Shown: positions 53,138 through 64,000 of the stretch, piece after piece | Numbering within the stretch: the stretch's first letter is position 1 | Layout of the letters: every line of letters starts with the position of its first letter | From: Fasciola hepatica | Lineage: Eukaryota > Platyhelminthes > Trematoda > Plagiorchiida > Fasciolidae | Reading direction: 5' to 3' | Assembly: GCA_948099385.1 (NCBI GenBank) | Contig: CANUEZ040000161.1 | Span: forward strand, 2,418,001-2,482,000 | DNA: 64,000 nt | The notes under the pieces: model-generated | What the model saw: the letters and a program-made list of their open reading frames with translations, nothing else | The model's database searches: none | Told to the model about the DNA's origin: nothing | Translations under genes and position numbers: made by a program

Positions 53138-53482
53138 GTGTATTTGAGACACGTAAGCATATCCACAATTCAGAACCGACCGGATTTGGTTCTGATTTCT
53201 GACTCAAGATTAGCAAGTCCTGGAAAGAGCTCATTACAGTCTAGGCCAGAGAAATCCCACTATTGGCTTGACGGTATGGTGCCATTCATCATCAGACCGA
53301 TAAACCTAATGGACGGAGCAACTGAAGAATGGATAAAACTTTCCGATTTGTGGTACTCCGTTCGGAAAGAAATTAGACGAGAAAACCAAAAGGCGCATTT
53401 TCTTCCTGTGCTTTACCGTGAACTATATTCTCTGATGAAGAATGTCATCCCCAGGACACCGTTTGTTAATTACTATTCGTAA
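53138..53482 (+). CDS. Unassigned ORF, possibly a terminal exon
   Basis: A 115-codon open frame ending in TAA at 53480-53482. Its second half looks protein-like: KSHYWLDGMVPFIIRPIN, then GATEEWIKLSDLWYSVRKEI and HFLPVLYRELYSLMKN, with amphipathic helices. A possible acceptor (aagattag) lies near 53213. I do not recognise a family. It could be the last exon of an unseen gene, part of the gypsy relic that starts 450 bases downstream, or chance. No codon or database check was possible. Confidence 0.25.
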   Translation: MYLRHVSISTIQNRPDLVLISDSRLASPGKSSLQSRPEKSHYWLDGMVPFIIRPINLMDGATEEWIKLSDLWYSVRKEIRRENQKAHFLPVLYRELYSLMKNVIPRTPFVNYYS

Positions 53483-53939
53483 TTAGAGGTTTTGCTTTTT
53501 TTGTTTTTGGTTACTCATGAGTAGTGCGAACGTACATCGTGGACCTCAGATATTCGTAAAGTATTTTCTCTGTTTCTTATGTATCGCGTTGGTTCACACT
53601 CGCGTTTTACGAAGCCCATTACATGAAAAACTTATGTGTTTCTTCATTATTTTGTTTACCGAAAGGTCTACATTTATACTCAGCGATTATCTTTTTGAGT
53701 GTTTCATTTGCACAGCCATGCGTAGACTCGAACTCACAACCACAACCTTGCTATCACAGCACTCCACCATTGACTACCACTCAATAGGAGCACTAACATG
53801 TCCAGTGCCAAGCTCATCCATTTATGTTGGCGCATGCCCTTGATTGTCCCACAGATTCGGCTTAATTGTACTCAGTAAGTAACAGCTGCATTTCGCATTG
53901 CAACTACAGTTTAATCTACTCTTTTATGACTGATTTATT

Positions 53940-55485
53940 GATTCGTGCCGGGGCAGTCGCTACTCCGTCAACGGTTCCAATTAAAATGTTTAACAAACTT
54001 CTTCTGGATCATGTTGTGCAAATTTAATTCCAAGCTAATGAGCGTGTGAAATCCCATACTCTTATTCACGGTCCCGATGGTGAGTTCCGCTATTTTATGC
54101 TCGTTCAAAAGGCGCAGGCAGCCGAAATCGACTTCGCAGCTCAAATGGAACCACAACCTCGAGATCGCTTGGTTGGTGGAAATCGTCCTGTATAGTATAA
54201 AAGGATATTGGTAATAAAAGACCCTGAATTCTTAGAAGCCTGTACAATTTATGAACAGCTTGACGAGGTACAGATCAGCAAGTTGGACATCGTGCCCAAA
54301 ATTCAAATTACCAGTCAAGTTCAGAAATCCAGACAGGTTAAAGGTCGAACTCGCAAGGCTGTTTGTCATGAATGTTCGAAAGAGGGATATTTAGGGGGGG
54401 GGGCGGTCTGTTAGGTAACTAAGTGTCATTTTACTGATTCTCATACCTCTAAACTTTCCATGTCGTGACCTATAGTTTATTCAGCAACCTGCGAAATTTT
54501 CTCGTGGGATATGGCGTTCATTTATTGCAGATAATGAAAGCACTGAAGTGAATATTTCTAAAATGGTTTAATCTGAAATTTCGTTCCAGGCTCCTACGCC
54601 AAAGACGGATGTTATCTTGCGTAGAGTTACAAGGCATCGGCATGATCCCCTTGGTGAGTGCGAACTAAATGTACTGAATGAAGCAAGTGGTTTTACATCT
54701 ACCATATTCCATATCAAAAGAAAAATTCCCTTTATCCTAGGTTTGAATGCTATTCGTAGTCTCAAGGTATCCTTAAGACCACACTCCTATTCAATCAAAA
54801 CCAATGAAATTCTTTTACGTACTGGTGAATTTTTCCACACAAGATTTGATGTGCGAATGCAACCAGTCAAATTGGTGATGGGAATTGACCAAGTTTTCGT
54901 ATGGGATACGGGAAAATGTACCTTTGACGCGGAATTCTTTGGCCAGTAAAGGGGTGATTTCACCTGTTGAATCGTCTGCTTGGGTAACCTTCACTTTGGT
55001 CATCTCTGACAGTGATGTAATATCGCCAAGAATCTGCAGTGATTTCGGACTGACTCCTAATCTTGAGCTTCCACGATACGCAGTAATGACACCAGATCTG
55101 GTGGAATTGCTCAAGTTCTTCGGTGGAAGTTACATGTCCTCCAGGATCGACCTCGGAAATATGTAATTACAGATTCTGTAAGATGAATCATCAAAATAAT
55201 ACACAAGTATTCACACGGAATGGGGACAATATCAGTTCAATTTTCTCCCATTCAGTTTGTCTGCGTCATCTGGAAGTTCCCAGATTGTGATTGACAAGAT
55301 TATTGAAGGACTGAAAAGTGTCAGGGCGTATCAAGACAATGTGATCATATTTGGGTTGGGGGTGGGGGGGGGGGGGGATGAGAGAGATTGATGTCACGAT
55401 CAAGTTATCTAAATATATGATCTGGGGTAGTGAATTAGTCTATTTGTGCTTCACAGTATCCAAAGAAGACTAAAGAATTAATCGT
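53940..55485 (+). mobile_element. Decayed Ty3/gypsy LTR retrotransposon (gag, protease region, RT start)
   Basis: In order on the + strand: a gag fragment (FQANERVKSHTLIHGPDGEF; QPRDRLVGG; DPEFLEACTIYEQLDEVQIS) ending in a damaged zinc knuckle (CHECSKEGYLGGGAVC, with the His lost beside a G-run); a linker with IPFILGLNAIRSLKV; and the RT N-terminus (GVISPVESSAWVTF, ICSDFGLTPNLELPRY, FGGSYMSSRIDLGN, then FNFLPFSLSASSGSSQIVID). Several stops and frame changes interrupt it; the catalytic YxDD appears as YQDN. No LTRs were recognised. Confidence 0.8.
55164..55465 (+). repeat. Inverted repeat arm 1 (gypsy RT segment)
   Basis: Near-identical, in reverse complement, to 58136-58433: only about three substitutions in the first 260 bases, plus a length difference in a G-run (14 G here, 10 C in the other arm). 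Divergence rises at the inner end. The arms are separated by about 2.7 kb. Confidence 0.85.
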
Positions 55486-57504
55486 GGGCACTTCAAACCG
55501 TTGTCGAATGCCCCTTTAACACGAAATCGTCAATGCATTAAGGTATCTAGGGGAATGCCTTCAGTACGAGGGCTGGATCTAGATGGCCAGAAAAGTTAAT
55601 AGTTTACATGAGCGAAGTTTGCGAAACAAAATAATAACAGCAATCTGTGGGTGAACCGTCATTTTTGAGATGTACCAACATACAGTGATATAAGAAAGCA
55701 ATAGTTTCGGCGAGAGAGATTGAAATAGAAGTGAAGTTCAATGGTTCTAATCGTAAGATTACGTCAAATCTAGCTAAGGATGGTGGTATCCTCTGTTACA
55801 TGGAGTAGTTGGAGTGGTAATGGTTAGAGGACGATGAACCCGCGTATTTCAAGACAACCACAAAGTAGTTCATTGGATTCAGCCTTTATGTCCTTGTTTT
55901 GAATAATACTGTCTTATTGGGTCATGATAAGCATACAGCTGAATCTTGCGTTGACCACTTAGGACCAGCAGCTAATCCGTAAATAGGTACTGATGAACTA
56001 GCTGATTATTTCAATGAGTAATCTAATAAATTGGAGGACAAGACCGATAACAAAAGATGAGCAACTTGTTCTACGTCTGATCAGCCTTTTACGCTTTCCA
56101 GTCATTCTACTATGGAAGTAGCTCTGTTTCTGACTAGTTCAGCGGCTCTTTAAGAGTACTAACCTCTGCCACTTTTAAGCCTGATATGAATGGGTGTGAG
56201 CAACAGCTTGTGTGGCTATGTTTTCAATTCACGATCCGTAGCGTTATTTCCAAATGTATTCCATAAATTTCGAAGGATCATATTTTACCTGCATGATCGA
56301 AATTACAAAATTGTGGATTGATGTTGTCAATCACAAATCTCAAGGACAACGTGGTCCGGTAAAACTGAGTCTACAACAGGTCCATTATAAGTGATTTGAA
56401 ATGAAGTCAAATTCACATTATACAGAGCTGAGGGAACTTATATTTAACCATAACAACTGGAGACTTCCTGGATCCCAGGGTCACACGAATCATGTCTAAG
56501 GTTGAGCTAAGCGCCGATAACTGTGCACACAATATTCGCAGTCGCGGTGCATCCTGCCATAACTAACTCGACTAGCATAGTATTTGACGACTTGAATGAA
56601 ATGAATGCCAGGAAGCTGACAATTACTAATGATATGCGAATTTTAGTTTCATCAAAGTATGCCGGGTAATAGACAAAATATAATAAACACGTTCAACCCA
56701 CTGTCGGATTGATCATGTCGAATTTACTAATTATTCACATGCCACCTATCAAACTCTTTGTCAAACTTTATAGGACAGTGTCATCAGCCTATAATAGGGA
56801 TTAAATATATGGAAAGCTGAATCAGTTTGCTTGGTTATTTATTGTGTATCGGACTTCCATGCTGAGGTACACGTGATCAATCCAATCAGTGAATACGGGA
56901 AGGAAGATCTGACTACGCACCACGGCAAGAGGTGCAGCTGCATTCACACAAATTTATCGTTGAATTGATACTATTATTTGTAATTCTCTCCATACTTTGT
57001 ATTCAGTTTTGGTTTTGATTTTTCAGCCATTGACACGCTGTTTTTGTTCTGGTTTTGGTTGCCATCTCATACTTTTTCATAATAGTGATTGCTTTGATTC
57101 ACTACTTGAGAGGTAGCATTCAGAACCACCGAAATCAGTGAACCGGTAATGGTTGCTCAGTATGAATCAGAGGTATTGACGTCTCTCACATCCACGGGGT
57201 CAATGTGAGCATAAGAGGTCAAACGGGCAATAGTTTAGCATGGCGTACCACTGAGCGAATACTACCTAATCTGTGATTCGACTCGAGAGTCCCAACCATG
57301 GTGAGGTCAACGGACCAGTTTTTTTCAGGATAAGCGAGTTCACTGATAGTGCAGTTGCGTTACATCAACAACTTTGTGCGATCAACTGGCGATCAAGCAC
57401 CGCAATTTTGGAGGTATAATTTACAAATTCCAGTCTCACTAACTGTTTCGCTAACTGACAATGAAATGTGATTTTCTCGCGTGATATTAGAACTGTTGTG
57501 TGTC
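55486..57504. other. No gene recognised between the gypsy arms
   Basis: Spacer of the inverted gypsy segments; short frames, AT-rich, probably old repeat debris. The stretch 57773-58060 on the minus strand holds a 95-codon frame (starting MHLRCMRIRQLSRGVREYNP) next to the gypsy fragment that may belong to it. Confidence 0.4.
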
Positions 57505-57660
57505 AGCGCGGATAGCCTTGTGATTAAGGTGTTCGATTCATAAAAGTCCACTCAGAGTTCGAGCCCCAGTTGGGGCTCGTCGGATGTTCATTACGGATGA
57601 TTCCTAGCAAGGCTGATACATCCCCGCAGCTCTTCCGTGGTTTGAACGTTTACATTGCAT
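57505..57660 (+). mobile_element. tRNA-derived SINE-like copy
   Basis: A box A-like stretch (tagccttgtgattaagg) and a box B-like stretch (gagttcgagcccc) are followed by a tail region around gattcctagcaaggctgata and a ccgtggttt motif. The head (aaggtgttcgattc) and the region around 'ggagctcg(g/t)..ggatgt' are also found at 14890-14950, and the tail motif recurs at 48405-48475. Recognised as a dispersed family by self-comparison within the window only. Confidence 0.5.
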
Positions 57661-58099
57661 GATGAATCTCATATTGCTTGGAGATTAGGGTTCGAAATTT
57701 AACTACTATTGAAGTTTGCAGTGACACAACTGAAAATTCGAACCTCTAGAGGTATGCACGATCCAGTGAAATTCACCGTTGGTTCGTGTAAATGAGACAA
57801 AAATATTCAGTCTGGTACCGGCCCAACTTGATTCCAATTCCCGAAGTTAGCCGGTGAGATAATTGCGATCTGCGTATAACTGATCCCACAGGGTTTTCAA
57901 GAACTTCTTTCCAGCTTGCCGTTCCTTTTCCTAAGTTTATTAGCTGACACGTGTCTATCAGCTGTCTAAGAAGGACATTTTTCTCCTGTGGGAACCAAAG
58001 AGGGTTATATTCTCTAACTCCCCTAGATAGTTGTCGTATCCGCATGCAACGCAGGTGCATCTAAGCTTTTACATTCTGCGACAGTATAGTACTTTTTAA

Positions 58100-58560
58100 A
58101 TCTGATTAGAGCTCAGGATAAAGTCTGTTAGGTTTTTCAGATACAACGAAGTGCAAATAGACTAATTCCTTATCCCAGATCATATATTTAGATAACTTGA
58201 TCGTGACATCAATCTCTCTCATCCCCCCCCCCACCCCCAACCCAAATATGATCACATTGTCTTGATACGCCCTGACACTTTTCAGTCCTTCAATAATCTT
58301 GTCAATCATAATCTGGGAACTTCCAGATGACGCAGACAAACTGAATGGGAGAAAATTGAACTGATATTGTCCCCATTCCGTGTGAATACTTGTGTATTAT
58401 TTTGATGATTCATCTCACAGAATCTGTAATTACTTATTACCGGGCTCGATCTTGGTTAATATATAGAAGACGAAGAGCTTTCGACCCCCAAACTTGTTAT
58501 TGACCGAGCCTAGAAGCAATTTACAAGTGAAATCCCCTAAGTTCAGTGAACAGAGGAGAA
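58100..58560 (-). mobile_element. Ty3/gypsy RT fragment, minus strand
   Basis: The minus-strand frame reads LSASSGSSQIMIDKIIEGLK and SVRAYQDNVIIFGLG, a gypsy RT palm block with the catalytic motif as YQDN. Its 58136-58433 part is almost identical, inverted, to 55164-55465 of the + strand gypsy relic and shares the same in-frame stop. Upstream (58440-58560, minus) the protein is related (FGGRKLFVFYILTKIEPGN) but much more diverged. Non-functional fragment. Confidence 0.75.
58136..58433 (-). repeat. Inverted repeat arm 2 (gypsy RT segment)
   Basis: Reverse-complement partner of 55164-55465. The similarity stops sharply at 58433, although both sides are gypsy RT sequence beyond that point, which argues for conversion or recombination rather than two independent insertions of the same age. 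Confidence 0.85.
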
Positions 58561-60429
58561 TCAAGCAGAGAAGAAGTATATTGTTTGCATCATGGTATTG
58601 AAAATAGGATCAACGCAAGTACTAGACAAAAGCCAACGAGGGCAGAGGCGAGGTGGATGCGAAAGGCATACGCAGTGGCAGAGAACTGGAAAACGTGGAA
58701 AAGTGAAGCCGACGGAAACTTCGTGTATTTGGGGTTCATTAAAAACAGGTGCAACTGAAAGAACATAGTGTACTCTACAGTGGCCTTCAAGATACACAGC
58801 TGGGAAAATAAATCCAAAATGTTGTCCCGAAAGGAATCCTGATGAGTATGGATGCATCCGTGTTCATCAATCTCAAAGTTCTTAGGATGCACCGAAAGAC
58901 GAAGAATGAACATATGCGAAATTTTTTTGAATTCGCGAGGAACAAAATCCGCTGATGCAGCATTCTGTGCTGGGGCGAGATTTCGATTGAATGTAGACGA
59001 ACGATGAACTTCAGTCTGTATGGCTTGTGGCTCTGTAATCCGTTGTGTAATGAATTCCTTCAGCATTAGTAATGTCGTGCCTTTGACATGTTCTGGGGTG
59101 GGACATTGGATATTTGACTTTATACAAGTTCCGAAATGGAATACAAGTAGCAGCAGACTTCCACACTAATCGGAGGTCCTCGTATGCTTTGAAAACCGCT
59201 TCGATTTATCCATGGAAACACTGACTAAATTATTCGATGCTGGAGAGTACGCCGTCGAGCGAATTCGTCCAATATTCAAAATTTTAGTTAGTGAAGTGAA
59301 CAAACTGGACTCATAGTTTTACCATCGATTAGTAGTGACAGTAGAAGGATGACCAATTGGAGCTGTCCATCGTTATATCGTACGAGGAGTCACTGATTCG
59401 GGCGTGAAGATGAAGATAGGAATGACTTTGCGTCATCGAACCTGCCCATCTATGCATTCCTTTCATTCTATTTTCTGTTTTTACTATCGACCACTATTTC
59501 AGTAGTCAAACTTCATATTGAATTATTTTAGCTCTCCAACCCTAGTGGTCAGTTCTAATCTTTTTCTTCTGACCAGTCGGTTATCTTAAACTGGGCCACT
59601 TTTTTGTTTAGGCCATCGACTGACTGTGTTTTCCGCTTAGAACTAGCTCAGTCAACCTTTTATGTAGGTTCAAATTCTGCCGCCTACTCATCTTGTTTAA
59701 TGTGACGTGTGTCGTGGACAATTATTTTATTATCCCGAAACTTCTGCTCAACTGAGAATTTCGAGTGTCTTTCAACATTACATGTGGTGACTGTATCCCA
59801 TTCTTATGCAGTTCGAGAAAACCCACTTGGACCAATCAGTGTTCTTCTGTTGGGTATATATTCCAGTCAGCATCCACGCTTTTCCGCACAAACAAATGCA
59901 CCATGTGCGTATTACTCATCTTCGTGTGATCATTGATCATCTTAGGGCGATAGATTATCGCAGTCTGCATGACTCGCGCGCGTGATCAGCTCCCACATCG
60001 CGTGGCACTGTTTGTCAAGTTTGGTCCCACCGATAATATTGCTCAAGGATCAGTACTTGTGAGTATATGCGTCGAGTTACTCATTTCATACCTATATAAA
60101 TGCTTTACTTTATATGCTAGGTCACCAACACATTTGTGTGTATTCTGGTTCCATTTCGGGTAATTTGGTCACCACATGATATTGACCTTGGATGCTTCAA
60201 TCTATGTGATGGGCTAATGTAGATAGTGAACATGGGATACATAGTCTACATAGTTATTAGAGCCGGTATTCCAGAACTTGACCTAATCTATCGAAGAGAA
60301 GAATCTTCTCGAACATTCTCGTTAGGCTAATCAAACGGAATTTAGGAGGAATGGCATACAACTAGAGCTTTCAAGACTGCGTATATTGGATTCCGAAAAT
60401 CTTTTCGAACTGAGAAAGTTTCAGTGCAC
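58561..60429. other. No gene recognised
   Basis: Overlapping frames at 58546-59066 on both strands are open for 70-158 codons. The minus-strand one (158 residues) lies upstream of the gypsy RT fragment and could be a rotten gag, but shows no zinc knuckle or other motif. Confidence 0.35.
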
Positions 60430-62300
60430 AAAGGTTACCCAAAGAGACGATATGGTGACCACAAATGTGATGTAACCCGTACCGATGCAAGTAACAACAA
60501 CGACCATCCTCTCTGCGCAAATGAATGTTATCTGGGTCGTCCGAAAGATGAATCCCTCACAGTCGAAGGCAATTCTGAATTTTAAAGTGCTTTCCTTAAA
60601 GGATTTCACTCAGTCGTCGAAAGAAGAACAAAGGACAGCAATTCTCAGTTTATGCAATTAATTCAATAACTTGAGGGCGAAGGGAATGAGTCCACAAAAC
60701 ACTGCGCGGTATTAGAAACAGAATGAGGGCTGAATACAGCTAAAGAGATACTGGAAAAGAGGTATAGCCGGAAAAGCATGGTAGCACAGTCATTTATTTT
60801 TGCCCTGATCGACAAAGCAAAAGGTCTCTGGAATCGATGATGACGGACTCGTTTCACCTGGAGCTTGGCGTAGAACCGGGAAGTGGATAATGACCGATTC
60901 TCTCCTCAAGTCCCCTGAAAGAACAAAATGTTTTCCAAAAGGAACATAATTTCCTACGAATCTTTCATTTTTCGTCCCATTGTCTATATCGCTCCGGTTA
61001 ATATATGCACAAGATCAGTTCCACAGAACTTGCGTGGGTGCAAGTTGGACTGGGATAAAGAAATCGCTGGGGAAGAATCCGTATTGCGGAATAATTTGAA
61101 ACAGTTGCCGAAAGTAAAATTTGACTACCTCATCGAGGTTTTTACTTTCCAGAAGCCATACATAGCCTTAGATTCTAGCTTATCTGCTATGATGGATCTG
61201 AGACAGCATACGACGCAGTAGCGCGTTTAGTGTCAAAACTTAGTTAGGAAGCCCAAAAACGCCAGTTAGTGTTCTTACAGACTAGAGTCGTTCCAGTCCG
61301 GTCGGGAGGCACGCCACAACTTCAGCTGCTGGCATGCAAGACAGCCTTGGAGGTAGTGCAACTGATTTGCAAAGAAATGCCCGTCCGTATCTCTGGAGTA
61401 CCCTTCTGGAGTGATTTCTTGTTCGGAACGCTAAGCATTCGTAACACATCAAATCGTCTTTCAACTTTTTCTGCCAATAGTATTGCGTTGATACTTAAAC
61501 TGCCTCATCCAGATGAGTGGAATTTTCATGGGTTCAAGGAAAATGTCAGTCACCACGTCTTGGGGAATAACTGCCTATGAAATATCAAAGTTTCAACGCC
61601 GAAGAGATTTCTCGTACTTTCCACTTGCACCGATGAAATAACCACTTAACAGGTCAGAGTGTTTCCATACTAAAACGCCATTTTGACTGAAGGTTATCGG
61701 TAGCCAGTAGTCTGAAATGACACCTATGTTGATATTGCACTACTTATACTTGTCCCCGTGAGAATAACTCCAGAGAAACGTAGTTTGGATTTTACGTTAC
61801 CAGTGGCAGTTCAGAGAACTAATTCAATCTCCAGGAAAAGACTGACTCTCATGAAGATAAAAAGTGGAATCGATAGAAATCAAGTATATCATAGAGACTG
61901 ACGAGCTTTCTCCTAAAATAAAACTAATCGAAAATCTTTGTGATCACGCTGAAGAACTTAGGGGGAAGAACCGCGGGAAAATAGCCCTTAGTGAAAAGGG
62001 CACTCTACTGAGCAATCTAACCCCCATTCTCGTTAACGATTTGTTTCGAGCAGAAGGGTTCGAAAAGAAATATCCAATTACTTTACCGTGGAAACATTTC
62101 GCCACGTACCTCATGCACATCACTATCATGAACTGAATGGTCATACGGAATCGAATTACCTTATTGTCAAAGCGAGGTTTCACTACTGCTTTCCAAAGGT
62201 GAACACAGCAATCAAGTCAGCATTACGAATTAACGGAATTAACGGAAGGATTTTTCCAGTCATACAAACAAGCCATAGTTCGACTTCCAGTTGACCGAAC
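60430..62300 (+). mobile_element. Internally deleted BEL/Pao LTR retrotransposon relic
   Basis: Blocks in order on the + strand: gag-like sequence at 60540-60840 (VVERRTKDSNSQFMQLIQ, TAKEILEKRYSRKSMVAQSF); the end of RT (GCKLDWDKEIAGEESVLRNN, LKQLPKVKFDY) at 61030-61140; the RNase H-like region (TRVVPVRSGGTPQLQLLACK, FSANSIALILKL) at 61270-61510; and the integrase N-terminal region with its zinc-binding part (NLTPILVNDLFRAEGFEKKY, PITLPWKH; then HHYHELNGHTESNYLIVKAR in another frame) at 61860-62190. The protease, catalytic RT and integrase core are missing, and stops and shifts abound. Confidence 0.75.
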
Positions 62301-64000
62301 CGTTCAACCTTGTTATCCATTTATTATTCCGTAGCCGATTACTGCTGGCACGGGGTAGGTGAGGAGAGAATGCGGCGTACGGTAGCACTCTGTTCGCTTG
62401 TTTGCTCGATTCGGTTAGCGCGAGCAATGCACGGACAAGTAGAGCACTAGCTAAGCACCGATTTGTTTACATGCGCATTTAGTCGGTTTGTTGCTCGAAT
62501 AGAATGTCCACAATGTTTATACAGTGGCAAGCGGGAGTAAGTTCAACGGTAGCAAAAAAAATACAAAACGGTCTTCACAACCTTGGAATCATGGTAACAT
62601 TTCGAGGTTGTTATTGGTTCGAGAATGTGATTGGAGTTTCAACCCACCAAAGACAAATTGCAGGGGATGCCTATAGGAAAGAGTTATTCGGACTGTAAAG
62701 CGGATTCTTCTGGTAGTATTGGAGGAACGTCTGATAGATGAACTATTATGTAACAGGATGATGAAAATATAAAGCATTCTCAATGGTGAACCACCAGTGA
62801 GGCGAAACGGCAATCCTAAAAACGGTTACACAGAGCAGTGAGCAGGCTGTATGAAACCATGTTGGTGTTCTATTAATGCTAGTGTGGGCCCCCGATGAGA
62901 TGCTTAGTGAGATTTTGGTTCATGGATTTTTCTGTTTTTTGTATTTCGCAGATTGGACACAAGCAACCCCTCGGGATGAACAATGGTCCTTGTATACTAC
63001 AGTACTAACTCTAAGTAGGCTGCTCAAGGTGTGAAGTAATTCCTTTGAATCTATCCTAGACACAAAGAAGTTCAATCAGTTTAACAGTAGATCGCAACAA
63101 ACTCAGTTAATGTCGAGCAATTTCTGAAAAAAGTTTATGATCATGCTTTCTAACTTTGGTAGCGTGCCATAAGTGGTGCAAGCATCAATCCAGCCCAAAA
63201 ATCGTTCAGATGGATCTCCTACTGAAGATCAACGAACTGCGCAGCCACTGACCAAAGGCAATTATATAGGATGTACATCCAGGATAACGTGGTTTAATCG
63301 GAGAAATAACTTCCCAAACAGAAAAACGTTATGGTTGAAGGGACATACGTAGCATGTGCCCAATGGGACGTGAACTCGCGTTGCTTGAAGTAAAATGATA
63401 ATGACTGATCATCGAGAGCCCCGACCACAGAGAAGTGTAACTCCCTGTTCGTGTTATTACATCTCCTCTATTTTGCTGCTGGCTACTACAAAAGGTTTCC
63501 AGCTACAGTGCCCTTTGATAAATAAGTACATCCATGTGACGGAGTCAATGGACCCACAATGTTTTTGTGGATATCATCAAAGCGAGAATCGGGAACAGAG
63601 ACTGTGGCGGTAGGCGAAGTGTTCATGCACTCCTGACAGTTGACAGTGTAAGCCTTATTTCGCCCTAATACGAACAACTTTCTATCATGGAAGACTAGAT
63701 GCACTGTACAACTAGTAATCGGAGAAGGGTTAAACTGTCTGGATGTGAAATTTTATGTAGAGTATCGAACACGAGACGCCGAAATTAAAATTGTACGCTT
63801 GTTCGAGATAGGCCAGCAGACTAGTTGCAGAGGATATTATAGGCGCTTGTGGCTAATAGTGCCAGTTGACACTGGAGCAAAGAGAGCTGAACGGTTTCCA
63901 TACACCAGGTAGCTTGTGCCCGAGCTGCAGCTATATCAGAAACGTCTCAAATGGTAGACCTAATGGCGTCAAACTGAATGCGCTGAACAGCATCTGCAAC
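62301..64000. other. No gene recognised
   Basis: Follows the BEL/Pao integrase remnant. No LTR could be matched to sequence upstream of 60430. Frames are at most 74 codons and show no motif. Confidence 0.4.

Noticed and set aside
53705..53770. Box B-like sequence on the minus strand (gagttcgagtctac)
   Set aside because: No convincing box A at the right distance and no acceptor stem; too little to call a tRNA or SINE.

Overview
The window looks like animal nuclear DNA, most likely from a flatworm and probably a digenean trematode. It is AT-rich, has long introns with GT..AG junctions, and has no bacterial gene layout. It is crowded with decayed retroelements of the classes common in trematode genomes: RTE-like and CR1/jockey-like LINEs, Penelope-like elements with a GIY-YIG endonuclease, Ty3/gypsy and BEL/Pao LTR elements, and tRNA-derived SINE-like pieces. 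Long pure microsatellites are also present. The species call is inference; no sequence here names the organism.

The central result is one multi-exon protein gene on the + strand, running from at least 18431 to a stop codon at 46799-46801. I assembled it by eye from 14 exons. All 13 junctions have GT..AG borders and compatible reading phases, and the coding length adds up to 3399 nt (1132 residues plus stop). Three exons carry a clear Dbl-homology (DH, RhoGEF) domain at about residues 190-423, so the product is very probably a guanine-nucleotide exchange factor for Rho-family GTPases. I could not find the PH domain that normally follows a DH domain. The roughly 700 residues downstream are mostly polar, Ser-rich or basic, with one helical-looking block. 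The 5' end of the gene (start codon and promoter) is not resolved.

Layout. 1-10.8 kb: no recognisable gene, a (TG)n tract and a tRNA-like SINE head at 10.1 kb. 10803-10919: a possible first exon encoding a signal peptide. 11.5-12.5 kb (+) and 15.7-16.35 kb (-): two related LINE reverse-transcriptase relics. 18.4-46.8 kb: the RhoGEF gene, whose introns hold a 113-bp (CT)n, a 101-bp (AT)n, an RTE endonuclease relic, further (AT)n tracts, an 871-bp (ATCT)n tract and an RTE reverse-transcriptase relic. 48.1 kb: an imperfect palindrome. 51.1-52.4 kb (-): two Penelope-like fragments. 53.9-55.5 kb (+) and 58.1-58.6 kb (-): gypsy relics with a near-identical inverted segment. 60.4-62.3 kb (+): an internally deleted BEL/Pao relic. 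The remaining sequence shows nothing I can call.

Apart from the RhoGEF gene and one or two candidate exons, everything recognisable is mobile-element debris broken by stops and frameshifts. None of it looks capable of producing an intact protein.
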